From Methylocaldum sp035627495 (GTDB lineage Bacteria; Pseudomonadota; Gammaproteobacteria; Methylococcales; Methylococcaceae): DNA of 35,234 bases. Below the pieces are notes generated by a model. It was not told the DNA's origin, did not search any database, and saw only the letters and a program-made list of their open reading frames with translations. Location of the stretch: positions 1-35,234 of the forward strand of contig NZ_DASPLO010000108.1 of assembly GCF_035627495.1 (NCBI RefSeq). The letters run 5' to 3'. This document shows, in pieces, positions 24,383 to 32,839 of this stretch (the first letter of the stretch is position 1; every line of letters begins with the position of its first letter). The position numbers were made by a program, and so were the translations under genes.

Positions 24383-24949
24383 ATGGCGACATTCAGCACC
24401 AATGAATTCAAGGGCGGCTTAAAAGTGATGTTCGACGGCGATCCGTGTTCGATCATCGAAAACGAGTTTGTGAAGCCGGGCAAGGGACAGGCGTTCAACC
24501 GTGTGAAGTTGCGCAACCTCAAGACGGGGCGTGTCATCGAACGTACCTTCAAATCCGGGGAAACATTGGAAGGCGCGGACGTCGTCGATACGGAGATGCA
24601 GTATTTGTATAACGACGGCGAGTTGTGGCACTTCATGGTTCCGGAGAGTTTCGAACAGTATGCTGCGGATGCGAATGTCGTAGGCGACTCCAAGAAATGG
24701 CTCAAAGAGCAGGACGTGTGTATCCTCACTTTATATAACGGTACCCCAATTTCCGTTACGCCGCCCAATTTCGTGGAGTTGACGATCGTTGAAACCGATC
24801 CCGGCATACGCGGCGACACTTCCGGGGGCGGTGGGAAACCGGCGACCTTGGATACCGGGGCGGTAGTCAGAGTGCCCCTGTTCGTGCAAACCGGCGAGGT
24901 GATCAAAGTCGACACCCGCACCGGCGAGTACGTATCGCGGGTCAAATAG
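24383..24949 (+). CDS. efp: Elongation factor P
   Basis: The 188-aa protein matches E. coli EF-P in length and all three beta-barrel domains. The modified lysine is K34 in KPGKGQA. Later segments TYLYNDGE-like, PISVTPPNFVELTIV, GGGKPATLDTGAVVRVPLFV and the ending GEYVSRVK are all present. EF-P enters stalled ribosomes and speeds peptide bonds at polyproline stretches; activity needs beta-lysylation of K34, and both enzymes flank this gene. GAGGAG precedes the ATG. Confidence 0.98.
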   Translation: MATFSTNEFKGGLKVMFDGDPCSIIENEFVKPGKGQAFNRVKLRNLKTGRVIERTFKSGETLEGADVVDTEMQYLYNDGELWHFMVPESFEQYAADANVVGDSKKWLKEQDVCILTLYNGTPISVTPPNFVELTIVETDPGIRGDTSGGGGKPATLDTGAVVRVPLFVQTGEVIKVDTRTGEYVSRVK

Positions 24950-24961
24950 CTTCTTTTTCGG

Positions 24962-24992
24962 CGGCGGATGCGGAAGCGTCCGCCGCATCCGT
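24962..24992 (+). terminator. Strong GC hairpin between efp and epmA
   Basis: GCGGATGCGG (24964-24973) pairs with CCGCATCCGT (24983-24992); an alternative pairing CGGCGGA/TCCGCCG is also possible. Only a weak TCGATTT follows. It may reduce read-through from efp into epmA, which would keep the enzyme scarce relative to EF-P, or protect the efp mRNA end. Confidence 0.45.
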
Positions 24993-25022
24993 CGATTTCA
25001 GGCTACGAGTTTTTCTCTAAAT

Positions 25023-26006
25023 ATGGCGGACTGGCGCCCCAGTTGTCCGTTGCCCGCGCTCAAAAAGCGTGCGGATGTGCTGGCAACAATCCGGCGTTTT
25101 TTTTCGGCAAGAAACGTTCTGGAGGTTGAAACCCCATTGCTCTGCCGGGCCGGCATTACCGACCCGAGTCTCCATCCTTTCACGACCTTTTTGCACCAAC
25201 CCGGCGGTTCCACCGGCGACCGGCTTTACCTGCAGACGTCTCCCGAATTCGCTATGAAGCGCCTGCTGGCGGCGGGTTGCGGCTCGATCTACCAGATCTG
25301 CAAAGCATTTCGGAACGAAGAGTCAGGCCGCTATCACAACCCCGAGTTCACCCTTTTGGAATGGTACAGGGTGGGGTTCAACCTAGCCCGGTTGATCGAC
25401 GAGATCGACGCGTTGCTAGCGGAAATCTGTTGTGACGACCTAAATCTGGAGTTATCCGAGCGATTCAGTTACCGAGAACTTTTTCGCGAGTATGTCGGTG
25501 CCGATCCGCTGGTTGCCTCATTCGAGGAACTTGCGGAATGTTCAAAGATTCGGGGTTTACCGGAGGCCGGAGAGCTTTGCGGCGGAGATCGTTCCCTGTG
25601 GCTCGATTTACTCTTCAGCCATCTGGTCCAGCCCAGCCTCGGGCGAAGCCGGATCGCATTCGTTTACGATTACCCTGCCTTTCTTCCCTCCCTTGCACGA
25701 AAAAAGCCCGACGATCCTCTCGTGGTCGAACGGGTGGAGATATTTCTCGAAGGATTGGAATTGGGCAACGGGTTTTACGAATTGGCCGACGCCGTTGAGC
25801 AGGCGGAACGCTTTGATCGGGATCTAGTCGTCCGCACAGAAAACGGTTTGCCGTTGCCAGCTAAAGACGAGCGTTTGCTGGCGGCGCTCAGGAGCGGTCT
25901 TCCGGATTGCGCTGGCATAGCCTTGGGACTGGATCGCCTTCTGATGATTCTGATGCGAGCAGAATCTATCGACGACGTCTTGGCGTTTCCGACGGCGCGG
26001 GCCTAG
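25023..26006 (+). CDS. epmA: EF-P--(R)-beta-lysine ligase EpmA
   Basis: The 327-aa protein is a truncated class II lysyl-tRNA synthetase-like catalytic domain without an anticodon-binding domain. It shows FFSARNVLEVETPLL, the motif 2 region CKAFRNEESGRYHNPEFTLLEWYR, and motif 3 near the end (GIALGLDRLLMIL). EpmA activates (R)-beta-lysine with ATP and joins it to K34 of EF-P. It follows efp by 73 bases, with a GC hairpin in between, and has a poor Shine-Dalgarno sequence. It converges on the DksA-like gene. Confidence 0.96.
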   Translation: MADWRPSCPLPALKKRADVLATIRRFFSARNVLEVETPLLCRAGITDPSLHPFTTFLHQPGGSTGDRLYLQTSPEFAMKRLLAAGCGSIYQICKAFRNEESGRYHNPEFTLLEWYRVGFNLARLIDEIDALLAEICCDDLNLELSERFSYRELFREYVGADPLVASFEELAECSKIRGLPEAGELCGGDRSLWLDLLFSHLVQPSLGRSRIAFVYDYPAFLPSLARKKPDDPLVVERVEIFLEGLELGNGFYELADAVEQAERFDRDLVVRTENGLPLPAKDERLLAALRSGLPDCAGIALGLDRLLMILMRAESIDDVLAFPTARA

Positions 26007-26036
26007 CTTGAAGGAAGTGCTGAATGCGCGAGAATC

Positions 26037-26447
26037 TTACAGCGTATGATGAACGGACGGCGTTTGGGTCAACGCTTGTTCTTTTTCGTAAGCGCTCTGA
26101 CACGTGATGCAGCGCGCGGCCGTGGGATTCGCCTCTAGCCGTGCCAAGGCGATAGCTTGCTCGCAATCGATGCAAATTCCGAATTCCCGACTTCCGATGC
26201 GGATCAGGGCGGCCTCTATCTCGCGAATTTCTTGAACGTGTCGATCGATAGTTTGTAGTTCTACATCGATTACCAGGTTAGCCACCGAGGCCTCTTCCGG
26301 GTCGTGGACCTCGCCGGCGACATCAGTGAAGTGCTGGTGATCCGAACGAATGACTTCTTCATGAACTCCTTGGGTCAGCTCTGAAAGACGTGCCTGGAGT
26401 CTCTTGCGAAATTCTTCGAGCTGTTTGTTTGTGAGTTGGTGCGGCAT
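26037..26447 (-). CDS. DksA/TraR-family C4 zinc-finger protein
   Basis: The 136-aa protein has an N-terminal helical hairpin (residues about 5-85) and a C-terminal zinc finger with C92, C95, C113 and C116 (CIDC...CITC). The coiled-coil tip carries an acidic stretch (EVHDPEEAS), as in DksA-type proteins that enter the RNA polymerase secondary channel. It differs from canonical DksA in the loop, so I assign the family rather than dksA itself. The frame is open to 26567, but the ATG at 26447 has AGAGG upstream and gives the family start. The gene may follow the 81-aa gene on one transcript, 46 bases apart. A role in stress-linked transcription control is inferred. Confidence 0.9.
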   Translation of the reverse strand: MPHQLTNKQLEEFRKRLQARLSELTQGVHEEVIRSDHQHFTDVAGEVHDPEEASVANLVIDVELQTIDRHVQEIREIEAALIRIGSREFGICIDCEQAIALARLEANPTAARCITCQSAYEKEQALTQTPSVHHTL

Positions 26448-26493
26448 AAATTTATCCTCTCTCCCGTAGAACGAAGCTGCTGTTGCAGCGACA

Positions 26494-26739
26494 TTAAGGA
26501 TTGTCCGGATCACAGGACCCGGTCGTGATCCAAATGCCGTAGTCGCAGCGCAGCAACGTATCGCCACTACATACGTAGGTACCGTGGGAATACGTTTTGC
26601 CGTTGAAGTAGCAGACGGGGTCGCCGGGTACTTGCTGCTTTAATACGGGATAGTCGTCGTCGAATTCTTCAAGAATCGGCGACGTTTTTAGCTCCGGGTC
26701 AGGTGAACCGACCTGGGGTTGGGCGATGCGTTCAGACAC
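26494..26739 (-). CDS. Small Cys-containing protein of unknown function
   Basis: The 81-aa protein has a polar, acidic N-terminal half (residues 1-35) and a compact C-terminal half with four cysteines (PVCYFNGKTYSHGTYVC, LLRC, GSC). The CYxNGKxYSxG pattern recalls the small DUF1496-type proteins, but I cannot confirm this. There is no signal peptide, so the cysteines could bind metal or stay reduced. It uses a GTG start with AGGAA upstream. It lies between alr and the DksA-like gene on the same strand, 77 bases after alr. The short length leaves some doubt. Confidence 0.65.
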   Translation of the reverse strand: MSERIAQPQVGSPDPELKTSPILEEFDDDYPVLKQQVPGDPVCYFNGKTYSHGTYVCSGDTLLRCDYGIWITTGSCDPDNP

Positions 26740-26816
26740 TGTGGTTCCTATGCGTCACGTCTTCTGAATGGATCACGGCCTATTATCGGCTCGATACCCC
26801 CGTCGGGAAATACGTG

Positions 26817-27899
26817 CTATTCCCATCGTTCGACCATTTTGACCCGCGGCGTAACGCCGCAGAGCAACGCATACGGAATTGTCGAGGAACGATGGGCGAT
26901 TTCCTCGACGGGCAAACCCTTGCCCCATAAGGTGATCTCATCCCCGACCCGTGCGTTGGGACAATCCGTAAGATCGAGACTGATCATATCCATAGAAACG
27001 CGTCCGACTAGACATACCCGCTGATCGCGAATCAGCACCGGAGTACCGGACTGCGCATGTCGCGGATAGCCATCGCCATAGCCTACGGAGGCGATTCCGA
27101 GTCGAGTCGGGCGCGGGCAAATCCAGTCTCCCCCATAACCCACGGCGTCGCCGGCGTTAAGGTTTTTTATGGCAATCAGCCGGCTCCGGAAGGTCATTAC
27201 CGGCTTGAAGCCTTCGTCCAGACCCGTACGATCGGAAAAGGGCGACACTCCATAAAGGGCGATGCCAGGGCGAACCCATTCCACGCGTGCGGCATCCCAA
27301 GCAATGAGTCCCGCCGAGTTGGCGATGCTGCACTCGGTTTGAACGTTGTGGAGGACGCTCTTGAATTGGTCCAATTGCTTTCCGGTGATTGTATCCTGCA
27401 AAACATCGGCATTGGCTAAATGGGTCATCACGGGAACAGGCTGGAGCACCGCGGGACAACCTTGCAGTCTTGAATAGCAGGATGCGAACTCGTCCGCCAG
27501 TAAGCCGAGCCTATGCATGCCTGTATCCAGTTTTATCCAAACCGTTACGGATTCCGTCAAAGGAATACGCTCCAAAAGTTCCACCTGAGACGGGGAATGG
27601 ACTACAGGTTCCAATCTATGGCGGATATGAAGCTCCAGTTCCTCCTGGTCGACGAATCCCTGCAGCACGGCGATGCGTTGCCCTATGCCCGCGTCTCGCA
27701 AGGCAATGCCTTCACCGAGACGGGCTACGGCAAAGGCGTCTACGTTGCTCAACACCTTGGCAATACGAACCAGCCCGTGGCCGTATGCGTTGGCCTTGAT
27801 GACCGCCATGACTTTCGCTTTCGGTGCGAAAGCTCGGATCCGAGCTAGATTGTGCGTGACCGCCGCCAAGTCAAGCTCGGCGTAGGCAGAACGGATCAT
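26817..27899 (-). CDS. alr: Alanine racemase
   Basis: The 360-aa PLP enzyme interconverts L- and D-alanine for peptidoglycan. The PLP lysine is K35 in VMAVIKANAYGHG, and the catalytic Tyr of the partner subunit is Y255 in AVGYGGDW, the same number as in E. coli Alr. Other motifs are KLDTGMHRLG and GRVSMDM. The frame could start at a TTG two codons earlier, but the ATG at 27899 is two bases after the dnaB stop and fits best. It is third in hldE-dnaB-alr; dnaB-alr is a common gammaproteobacterial pair. Confidence 0.97.
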   Translation of the reverse strand: MIRSAYAELDLAAVTHNLARIRAFAPKAKVMAVIKANAYGHGLVRIAKVLSNVDAFAVARLGEGIALRDAGIGQRIAVLQGFVDQEELELHIRHRLEPVVHSPSQVELLERIPLTESVTVWIKLDTGMHRLGLLADEFASCYSRLQGCPAVLQPVPVMTHLANADVLQDTITGKQLDQFKSVLHNVQTECSIANSAGLIAWDAARVEWVRPGIALYGVSPFSDRTGLDEGFKPVMTFRSRLIAIKNLNAGDAVGYGGDWICPRPTRLGIASVGYGDGYPRHAQSGTPVLIRDQRVCLVGRVSMDMISLDLTDCPNARVGDEITLWGKGLPVEEIAHRSSTIPYALLCGVTPRVKMVERWE

Positions 27900-27901
27900 G
27901 C

Positions 27902-29290
27902 TCAAAAGGCCTCGTTTGCGTACGGATCCGAGATGAAGTTTTCGAAGCGCGTGTATTGCCCGAGGAAAGTCAGGCGCACGGTGCCGATAGGGCCGTTACG
28001 CTGTTTGGCGATAATGATTTCGGCTGAGCCTTTGTCCGACGTCTCGGGGTTATAGACCTCGTCGCGGTAAATGAAGACGATAATGTCGGCGTCCTGCTCG
28101 ATGGAGCCGGATTCGCGCAAGTCCGACATCACGGGGCGCTTGTTCGGCCGCTGTTCCAAGTTGCGGTTGAGCTGGGACAAGGCGATGACCGGTACATTGA
28201 GCTCCTTTGCCAAGGCTTTCAAAGACCGGGAGATGTCCGAGATTTGAGCAACCCGATTTTCCCCGCTGCTGGGCGACTGCATAAGCTGTAGATAATCCAG
28301 CACAACCAGGCCTAGCTGACCGTGTTCCCGAGTCAGGCGGCGGCAGCGGGCGCGCACCTCGGTGGGTGTCAGCGCTGCCGTATCGTCGATGAACAGCTTG
28401 GTTTCCGCCAGTATATTGATGGCCGAGGTCATGCGCGGCCATTCGTCGTCCTCCAGCTTTCCCGTGCGGACCCGGTGCTGGTCGATACGCCCCAGGGACG
28501 ACATCATGCGCATGGCCAATTGTTCGCCCGGCATTTCCATGCTGAATACGGCCACCGGAATCTGCTCCTTGATGGCGACATGTTCGGCCAGGTTCATGGC
28601 GAAAGTAGTCTTACCCATGGATGGCCGGCCGGCGATGATGATGAGGTCGGACGGCTGCAGCCCGGAGGTTTTTTCGTCGAAATCCGTGAAGCCGGTACTG
28701 GCCCCGGTGATATGTCCTTCCTTGTGGAACAGCATCTCGATCCGGTCGATGGCGGCCGACAGCAGCGTCTTGATGGGTTTGAAACCGCTGCCGCCGCGCC
28801 GCCGTTGATCGGCGATCTGAAAAACCTTTTGCTCGGCCGCCTCCAGCAACTGGGGCAAATCGCGGGTTTCCGGATGGAAGGCGGAATCGGCGATTTCAGT
28901 ACCGGCATGGATCAACTGCCGCAGCACCGACTTCTCGCGGACGATATCGGCATAGGACGAGATGTTGGCCGCGCTGGGTGTCTCCTTGGCCATCATCGCG
29001 AGATAGGCGAGCCCTCCCGCTTCTTCCAACGAACCAACTTTCTCCAAGACTTCCGACAACGTGACGACGTCGAACGGAGTCTGTTTCTCCGCGAGTTGCT
29101 TGATGGCCTGAAATATGAGCTTGTGGTCCTTGCGGTAGAAATCTTCTTCTCCTACCCGGTCAGCCACGACATCCCAGGTTTCATTGTCGAGCATTAGACC
29201 ACCCAGCACCGATTGCTCGGCGTGGATGGAATAAGGAGGAACGCGAAGAGCATCCACGGTTTTGTCCATTAAACGGGCGCGTTCAGACAT
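27902..29290 (-). CDS. dnaB: Replicative DNA helicase DnaB
   Basis: The 462-aa protein has the N-terminal primase-binding domain (HAEQSVLGGLMLDNETWD) and a RecA-like helicase domain with Walker A GRPSMGKTT at 221-229, the DnaB-type SMEMPGEQLAMRM segment, the Walker B region LVVLDYLQLM and the late DLRESGSIEQDADIIVFIYRDEVY. It unwinds DNA ahead of the replication fork. There is no intein. It starts two bases after hldE and ends two bases before alr, so the three are translationally close. In many relatives dnaB follows rplI; that is not so here. Confidence 0.98.
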   Translation of the reverse strand: MSERARLMDKTVDALRVPPYSIHAEQSVLGGLMLDNETWDVVADRVGEEDFYRKDHKLIFQAIKQLAEKQTPFDVVTLSEVLEKVGSLEEAGGLAYLAMMAKETPSAANISSYADIVREKSVLRQLIHAGTEIADSAFHPETRDLPQLLEAAEQKVFQIADQRRRGGSGFKPIKTLLSAAIDRIEMLFHKEGHITGASTGFTDFDEKTSGLQPSDLIIIAGRPSMGKTTFAMNLAEHVAIKEQIPVAVFSMEMPGEQLAMRMMSSLGRIDQHRVRTGKLEDDEWPRMTSAINILAETKLFIDDTAALTPTEVRARCRRLTREHGQLGLVVLDYLQLMQSPSSGENRVAQISDISRSLKALAKELNVPVIALSQLNRNLEQRPNKRPVMSDLRESGSIEQDADIIVFIYRDEVYNPETSDKGSAEIIIAKQRNGPIGTVRLTFLGQYTRFENFISDPYANEAF

Positions 29291-29292
29291 GT

Positions 29293-30711
29293 TCAGGAAT
29301 TGCGTATGGCTTGAATGATTCGGGTGGTCGAATAGTCGCCGATGAAATCGAGAATCTTAACCTCTCCTCCGTTGGCCAGGACGTAATCATGGCCGGCGAT
29401 TTCGCTGATGTCCTTGTAGTCGCCGCCTTTCACGAGGACATCCGGCAGCAGGCGTCCGATAACTTCGCGAGGCGTATCGTCCTCGAACGGCACGACCCAA
29501 TCGACGCATTCGAGAGCCGCCAGCATCGTCATTCGGTGTTCCAGCGAATTGACTGGGCGGCTGTTGCCCTTGAGCCGTTTCACCGACGCATCGCTATTGA
29601 CGAGCACGATGAGTCGATCCCCCAGCGCTCGGGCCTGTTGAAGGTACTGGATATGGCCCGGATGCAAGATATCGAAGCAACCGTTGGTTACGACGATCTT
29701 TTCCCCATTTCGACGTGCCGCTCCGAGTAAGGGTAGGAGCGCGTTGAGCTCGATTACCCCACGACAGTGGGCGCGCTGACCGTGCAGGGCATAATCCAAT
29801 TCTTCAAGGGCCACGCTTGCCGTCCCGAGCTTGCCCACAACGATACCGGCGGCGAGATTCGCCAGGCTGGTGGCATCCTCCAGCGATGCACCGGCCGCCA
29901 AGGCGGCTGCCAAAGTCGATATGACCGTATCGCCGGCTCCGGTTACATCGTAAACTTCTTTCGCATGGGCCGGCAAATGCCGGGGCGATTCGCCGCGTTG
30001 CAGCAGAGTCATCCCGTGTTCGCCGCGGGTGATCAAAAGTCCCGCCAATTCGAGTTTTTCTTGTAGAGTCAGCCCCTTATCCACGAGTTCGGCATCATCC
30101 CGGCAAGGGCCGACCACCGCCTCGAATTCGCTGCGGTTAGGGGTGATGACGGTGGCTCCTCGGTATCTCTCGAAATCGCTGCCCTTCGGGTCCACCAACA
30201 CCAGCTTGTCCGCCTGTCTCGCGAGACGAATCAGTTCCTGTATTGAACTGAGCGTTCCCTTGCCGTAGTCGGAGAGCACCACGACATCGGCCTCGGCCAA
30301 TTTCCCGGCAAAATTTTCAAGGAGATGAGATGCAACATCATGGAAGCGGTCCTCGAAGTCCAGCCGAATGAGCTGTTGATGTCGGCTTAGAACCCTGAGC
30401 TTGGTTATCGTCGGTAACCCGTGAATTTGTTCCACGACGCAGTCAATACCGGCCATTTGTAATAGGGCAATGAGATTTGATCCGGCTTCGTCGTGTCCGC
30501 AATAACCGATGAGGCCGGTCAGTGTCCCAAGGGTCGCGATGTTGAGCGCTACGTTACCCGCGCCGCCCAATCGTTCCTCGACACTATTGACCAACACGAC
30601 CGGGACCGGGGCCTCCGGCGAAATGCGGGAAGTTCCGCCGTGCCAGTAGCGATCGAGCATTAAGTCGCCGACGACAAGGACGCGGGCCGAGCCGAAATCA
30701 GGAAGCTGCAT
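29293..30711 (-). CDS. hldE: Bifunctional heptose-7-phosphate kinase / heptose-1-phosphate adenylyltransferase
   Basis: The 472-aa protein joins an N-terminal PfkB-type kinase (about 1-320; VVGDLMLDRYWHGGTSRISPEAPVPV, DVTGAGDT) with a C-terminal nucleotidyltransferase (about 340-472; TNGCFDILHPGHIQYL with HxGH). It makes ADP-heptose precursor for the LPS inner core, so the cell has heptose-containing lipopolysaccharide. The frame extends 13 codons upstream, but the ATG at 30711 (MQLPDFGSARVLVVGD) matches E. coli HldE. It is the first gene of a tight group with dnaB and alr. Confidence 0.97.
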   Translation of the reverse strand: MQLPDFGSARVLVVGDLMLDRYWHGGTSRISPEAPVPVVLVNSVEERLGGAGNVALNIATLGTLTGLIGYCGHDEAGSNLIALLQMAGIDCVVEQIHGLPTITKLRVLSRHQQLIRLDFEDRFHDVASHLLENFAGKLAEADVVVLSDYGKGTLSSIQELIRLARQADKLVLVDPKGSDFERYRGATVITPNRSEFEAVVGPCRDDAELVDKGLTLQEKLELAGLLITRGEHGMTLLQRGESPRHLPAHAKEVYDVTGAGDTVISTLAAALAAGASLEDATSLANLAAGIVVGKLGTASVALEELDYALHGQRAHCRGVIELNALLPLLGAARRNGEKIVVTNGCFDILHPGHIQYLQQARALGDRLIVLVNSDASVKRLKGNSRPVNSLEHRMTMLAALECVDWVVPFEDDTPREVIGRLLPDVLVKGGDYKDISEIAGHDYVLANGGEVKILDFIGDYSTTRIIQAIRNS

Positions 30712-30926
30712 GGATTTAACGAAACCGAAAACGGGGCGATAGAATACCACAAGCGCCCATGGGTCTTCGGGGCCGGGTTCGTACCACGTAACGGGCGGTG
30801 AGGATTAAACGAGGGCTGGAGCCGAGGACTCGGGCCGTCTTGGCGGACCGATCACAAGCGAGCCGAACTTAAATGTCGGAGCGGAGAAAATATCCGCCCC
30901 GATCGATTTTGACGAAAAACCGGAGG

Positions 30927-31601
30927 TTATTCGTCGCCGCCGAAAATTCCCAGCAACTGAAGGAGGCTGGTGAAAAGGTTGAAGATCGAAACATACAGCG
31001 TAACCGTGGCGAGAATGTAGTTGCTCTCGCCGCCGTGCACGATCTCGCTGGTCTGATAGAGAATCAGGCCGGCCATCAAAACGATGAACATTGCGGACAC
31101 GGCAATGTGGAGTCCGGGCATGTCCGGGAGGAATAGTGCAACGAGTGCTGCCAGGAATGCGACCAGAATTCCGGCCGTCAGCATGCCGCCGAGAAAGCTA
31201 AAGTTCTTCCGCGTGGTCAGGGCATAGGCCGACAGTCCTAAGAAAATCGCCCCGGTGCCGCCCAGGGCAGTCATCACCAATTGTGCGCCGTTGCCCACAT
31301 GGGTGAGATAAACGTTGAGAATCGGTCCGAGGGTCAGCCCCATGAAGCCGGTGAGGGCGAATATGAACACGAGCCCGAGGACACTGTTTTGGAACTTGGA
31401 AACCAGGAACAGCAAGCCGAAGTATCCGATTAACGTCAGAATCACTCCGGGATGAGGTAGCTCCAGAGCCATCGACAACCCCGCCGTAAACGCGCTGAAG
31501 GTCAGCGTCATGGCCAACAAGGCGTAGGTGTTCCGGAGGACCTTGTTGGTCTCCAGCACGCCGGCGGAAGCGCGAGCATAGGCCGGATTGATTTGGTTCA
31601 T
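30927..31601 (-). CDS. Bax inhibitor-1 family (YccA-like) inner-membrane protein
   Basis: The 224-aa protein has about seven hydrophobic segments and the BI-1 family look: an N-terminal NKVLRNTYALLAMTL segment, GLTLGPILNVYL near the middle, and a C-terminal YILATVTLYVSIFNLFTSLLQLLGIF, matching E. coli YccA. YccA interacts with the FtsH protease; other members leak calcium or protons. The frame extends to 31739, but the ATG at 31601 has AAGGAG 6 bases upstream and matches the family start. It diverges from the M42 peptidase gene with a 100-base gap. Confidence 0.93.
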   Translation of the reverse strand: MNQINPAYARASAGVLETNKVLRNTYALLAMTLTFSAFTAGLSMALELPHPGVILTLIGYFGLLFLVSKFQNSVLGLVFIFALTGFMGLTLGPILNVYLTHVGNGAQLVMTALGGTGAIFLGLSAYALTTRKNFSFLGGMLTAGILVAFLAALVALFLPDMPGLHIAVSAMFIVLMAGLILYQTSEIVHGGESNYILATVTLYVSIFNLFTSLLQLLGIFGGDE

Positions 31602-31701
31602 AATGATCTCCTTTGCTAAGACATAAACGGATGATTGGACCAGGAAATGGTACAGTAGTTTTTTCGCACGTGTAATAGATTGAAGTATACGGGGTTTTTT
31701 C

Positions 31702-32739
31702 ATGCGGGAATCGTTTCGGGACAGACTCTTTTGCCTCATTTCAGAACTCGTGCTCTGTCATTCCCCGAGCGGAGCGGAACAGGAGATCGACGCGCGCCTC
31801 CTATCGAGGCTCGAGTCTATCGGCGTTGAGGCGGGCCAAGATGATGCCGGCAACATAATCGCGAGAGTCCAGGGAGCGAGTTCCGCTCGCGCCGTTGCGA
31901 TCACCGCACACAAGGACGAAATCGGCGGGATCGTGAAGCGCGTGCGCGAAGACGGCAAGGTGGAGGTTCGAAAGCTCGGAGGCTCTTTTCCTTGGGTTTA
32001 CGGCGAAGGTGTTGTCGATTTGCTGGGTGACCGCGTGACGGTTCCGGCGATCTTGAGCTTCGGGTCTAGGCATGTCTGCCATGAATCGCCGCAAAAGGTC
32101 TACGAGGAGGACAAGCCGCCGAAGTGGGATACCGTTTGGCTCGATGCCAAGCTGAGCAAGCAACAGCTTACGGAAGCCGGCGTGCGTCCGGGAACTCGGA
32201 TGGTTATCGGCAGACATCGGAAAGCGCCTTTCCGCATCGGCGATTACATCGCCAGCTATGCTCTCGACAACAAGGCGGCTGTCGCGATTCTTCTATTGCT
32301 GGCGGAGACGCTGAAAACCCCCGCATCGGATGTGGATCTGGTGTTTTCCGCGAAGGAAGAGGTGGGTGCGATCGGCGCGCTCTATTACACCCAGCGGAGA
32401 CGGCTCGATGAGCTGATTGCCATCGAGATTGCCCCGAAATCGACGGAGTATCCGATCGAAAGCGATGAAGAGCCCGTGCTTCTGTCCCAAGACGGCTATG
32501 GCATGTACGATGAAGCATTGAATCGGCGTCTTGAGGATGCCGCACGCAAGTCCGGCGTGGCCGTGCAATATGCCGTCTTGAGCCAGTTCGGCAGCGATGC
32601 CTCTGTGACGATGAAATCGGGTCACGTACCGAGAGCCGCATGCCTAGGCTTTCCGGCGGACAACACGCACGGATACGAAGTTGCTCATTTGGGCGCGCTG
32701 GAAGCGTGTTATCAGTTATTACAAACCTACTTATCGTGA
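31702..32739 (+). CDS. M42-family metallo-aminopeptidase
   Basis: The 345-aa protein is an M42 (FrvX/YsdC, tetrahedral aminopeptidase-like) hydrolase. Metal-binding and catalytic residues are visible: H70 and D72 in AHKDE, D189 in YALDNKAA, the pair E219-E220 in SAKEEVGAIGA, E242 in IAIEIAP, and H323 in NTHGYE. These cytoplasmic enzymes form large shells that clip residues from peptides. The family was once annotated as endoglucanase, which is probably wrong. The Shine-Dalgarno is weak (CGGGG). Nothing in the neighbourhood fixes a substrate. Confidence 0.92.
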   Translation: MRESFRDRLFCLISELVLCHSPSGAEQEIDARLLSRLESIGVEAGQDDAGNIIARVQGASSARAVAITAHKDEIGGIVKRVREDGKVEVRKLGGSFPWVYGEGVVDLLGDRVTVPAILSFGSRHVCHESPQKVYEEDKPPKWDTVWLDAKLSKQQLTEAGVRPGTRMVIGRHRKAPFRIGDYIASYALDNKAAVAILLLLAETLKTPASDVDLVFSAKEEVGAIGALYYTQRRRLDELIAIEIAPKSTEYPIESDEEPVLLSQDGYGMYDEALNRRLEDAARKSGVAVQYAVLSQFGSDASVTMKSGHVPRAACLGFPADNTHGYEVAHLGALEACYQLLQTYLS

Positions 32740-32770
32740 CATTGTCTAATGCGCTGTTCTCGTTGAAAGG

Positions 32771-32800
32771 TTGATTTTTGAATATTCGTTGCCATATAAC
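32771..32800 (+). promoter_or_regulatory. Likely sigma-70 promoter of the Tim44-like gene
   Basis: TTGATT (32771-32776) and TATAAC (32795-32800) lie 18 bases apart in an A/T-rich 100-base gap, 40 bases before the ATG. Confidence 0.5.
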
Positions 32801-32839
32801 TGATATATCCAATTCCTTGACTACACACATAGGTTATCG

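Noticed and set aside
28322..29197. 291-codon open frame on the plus strand inside dnaB
   Set aside because: It is fully antisense to conserved DnaB motifs and has no recognisable protein pattern.
30712..30750. 13-codon upstream extension of hldE
   Set aside because: HldE proteins start close to the LVVGDLMLDRYW segment; the ATG at 30711 reproduces the E. coli start.
31602..31739. Upstream extension of the Bax-inhibitor-1 gene
   Set aside because: It would overlap the divergent peptidase gene, and the ATG at 31601 has AAGGAG correctly placed.
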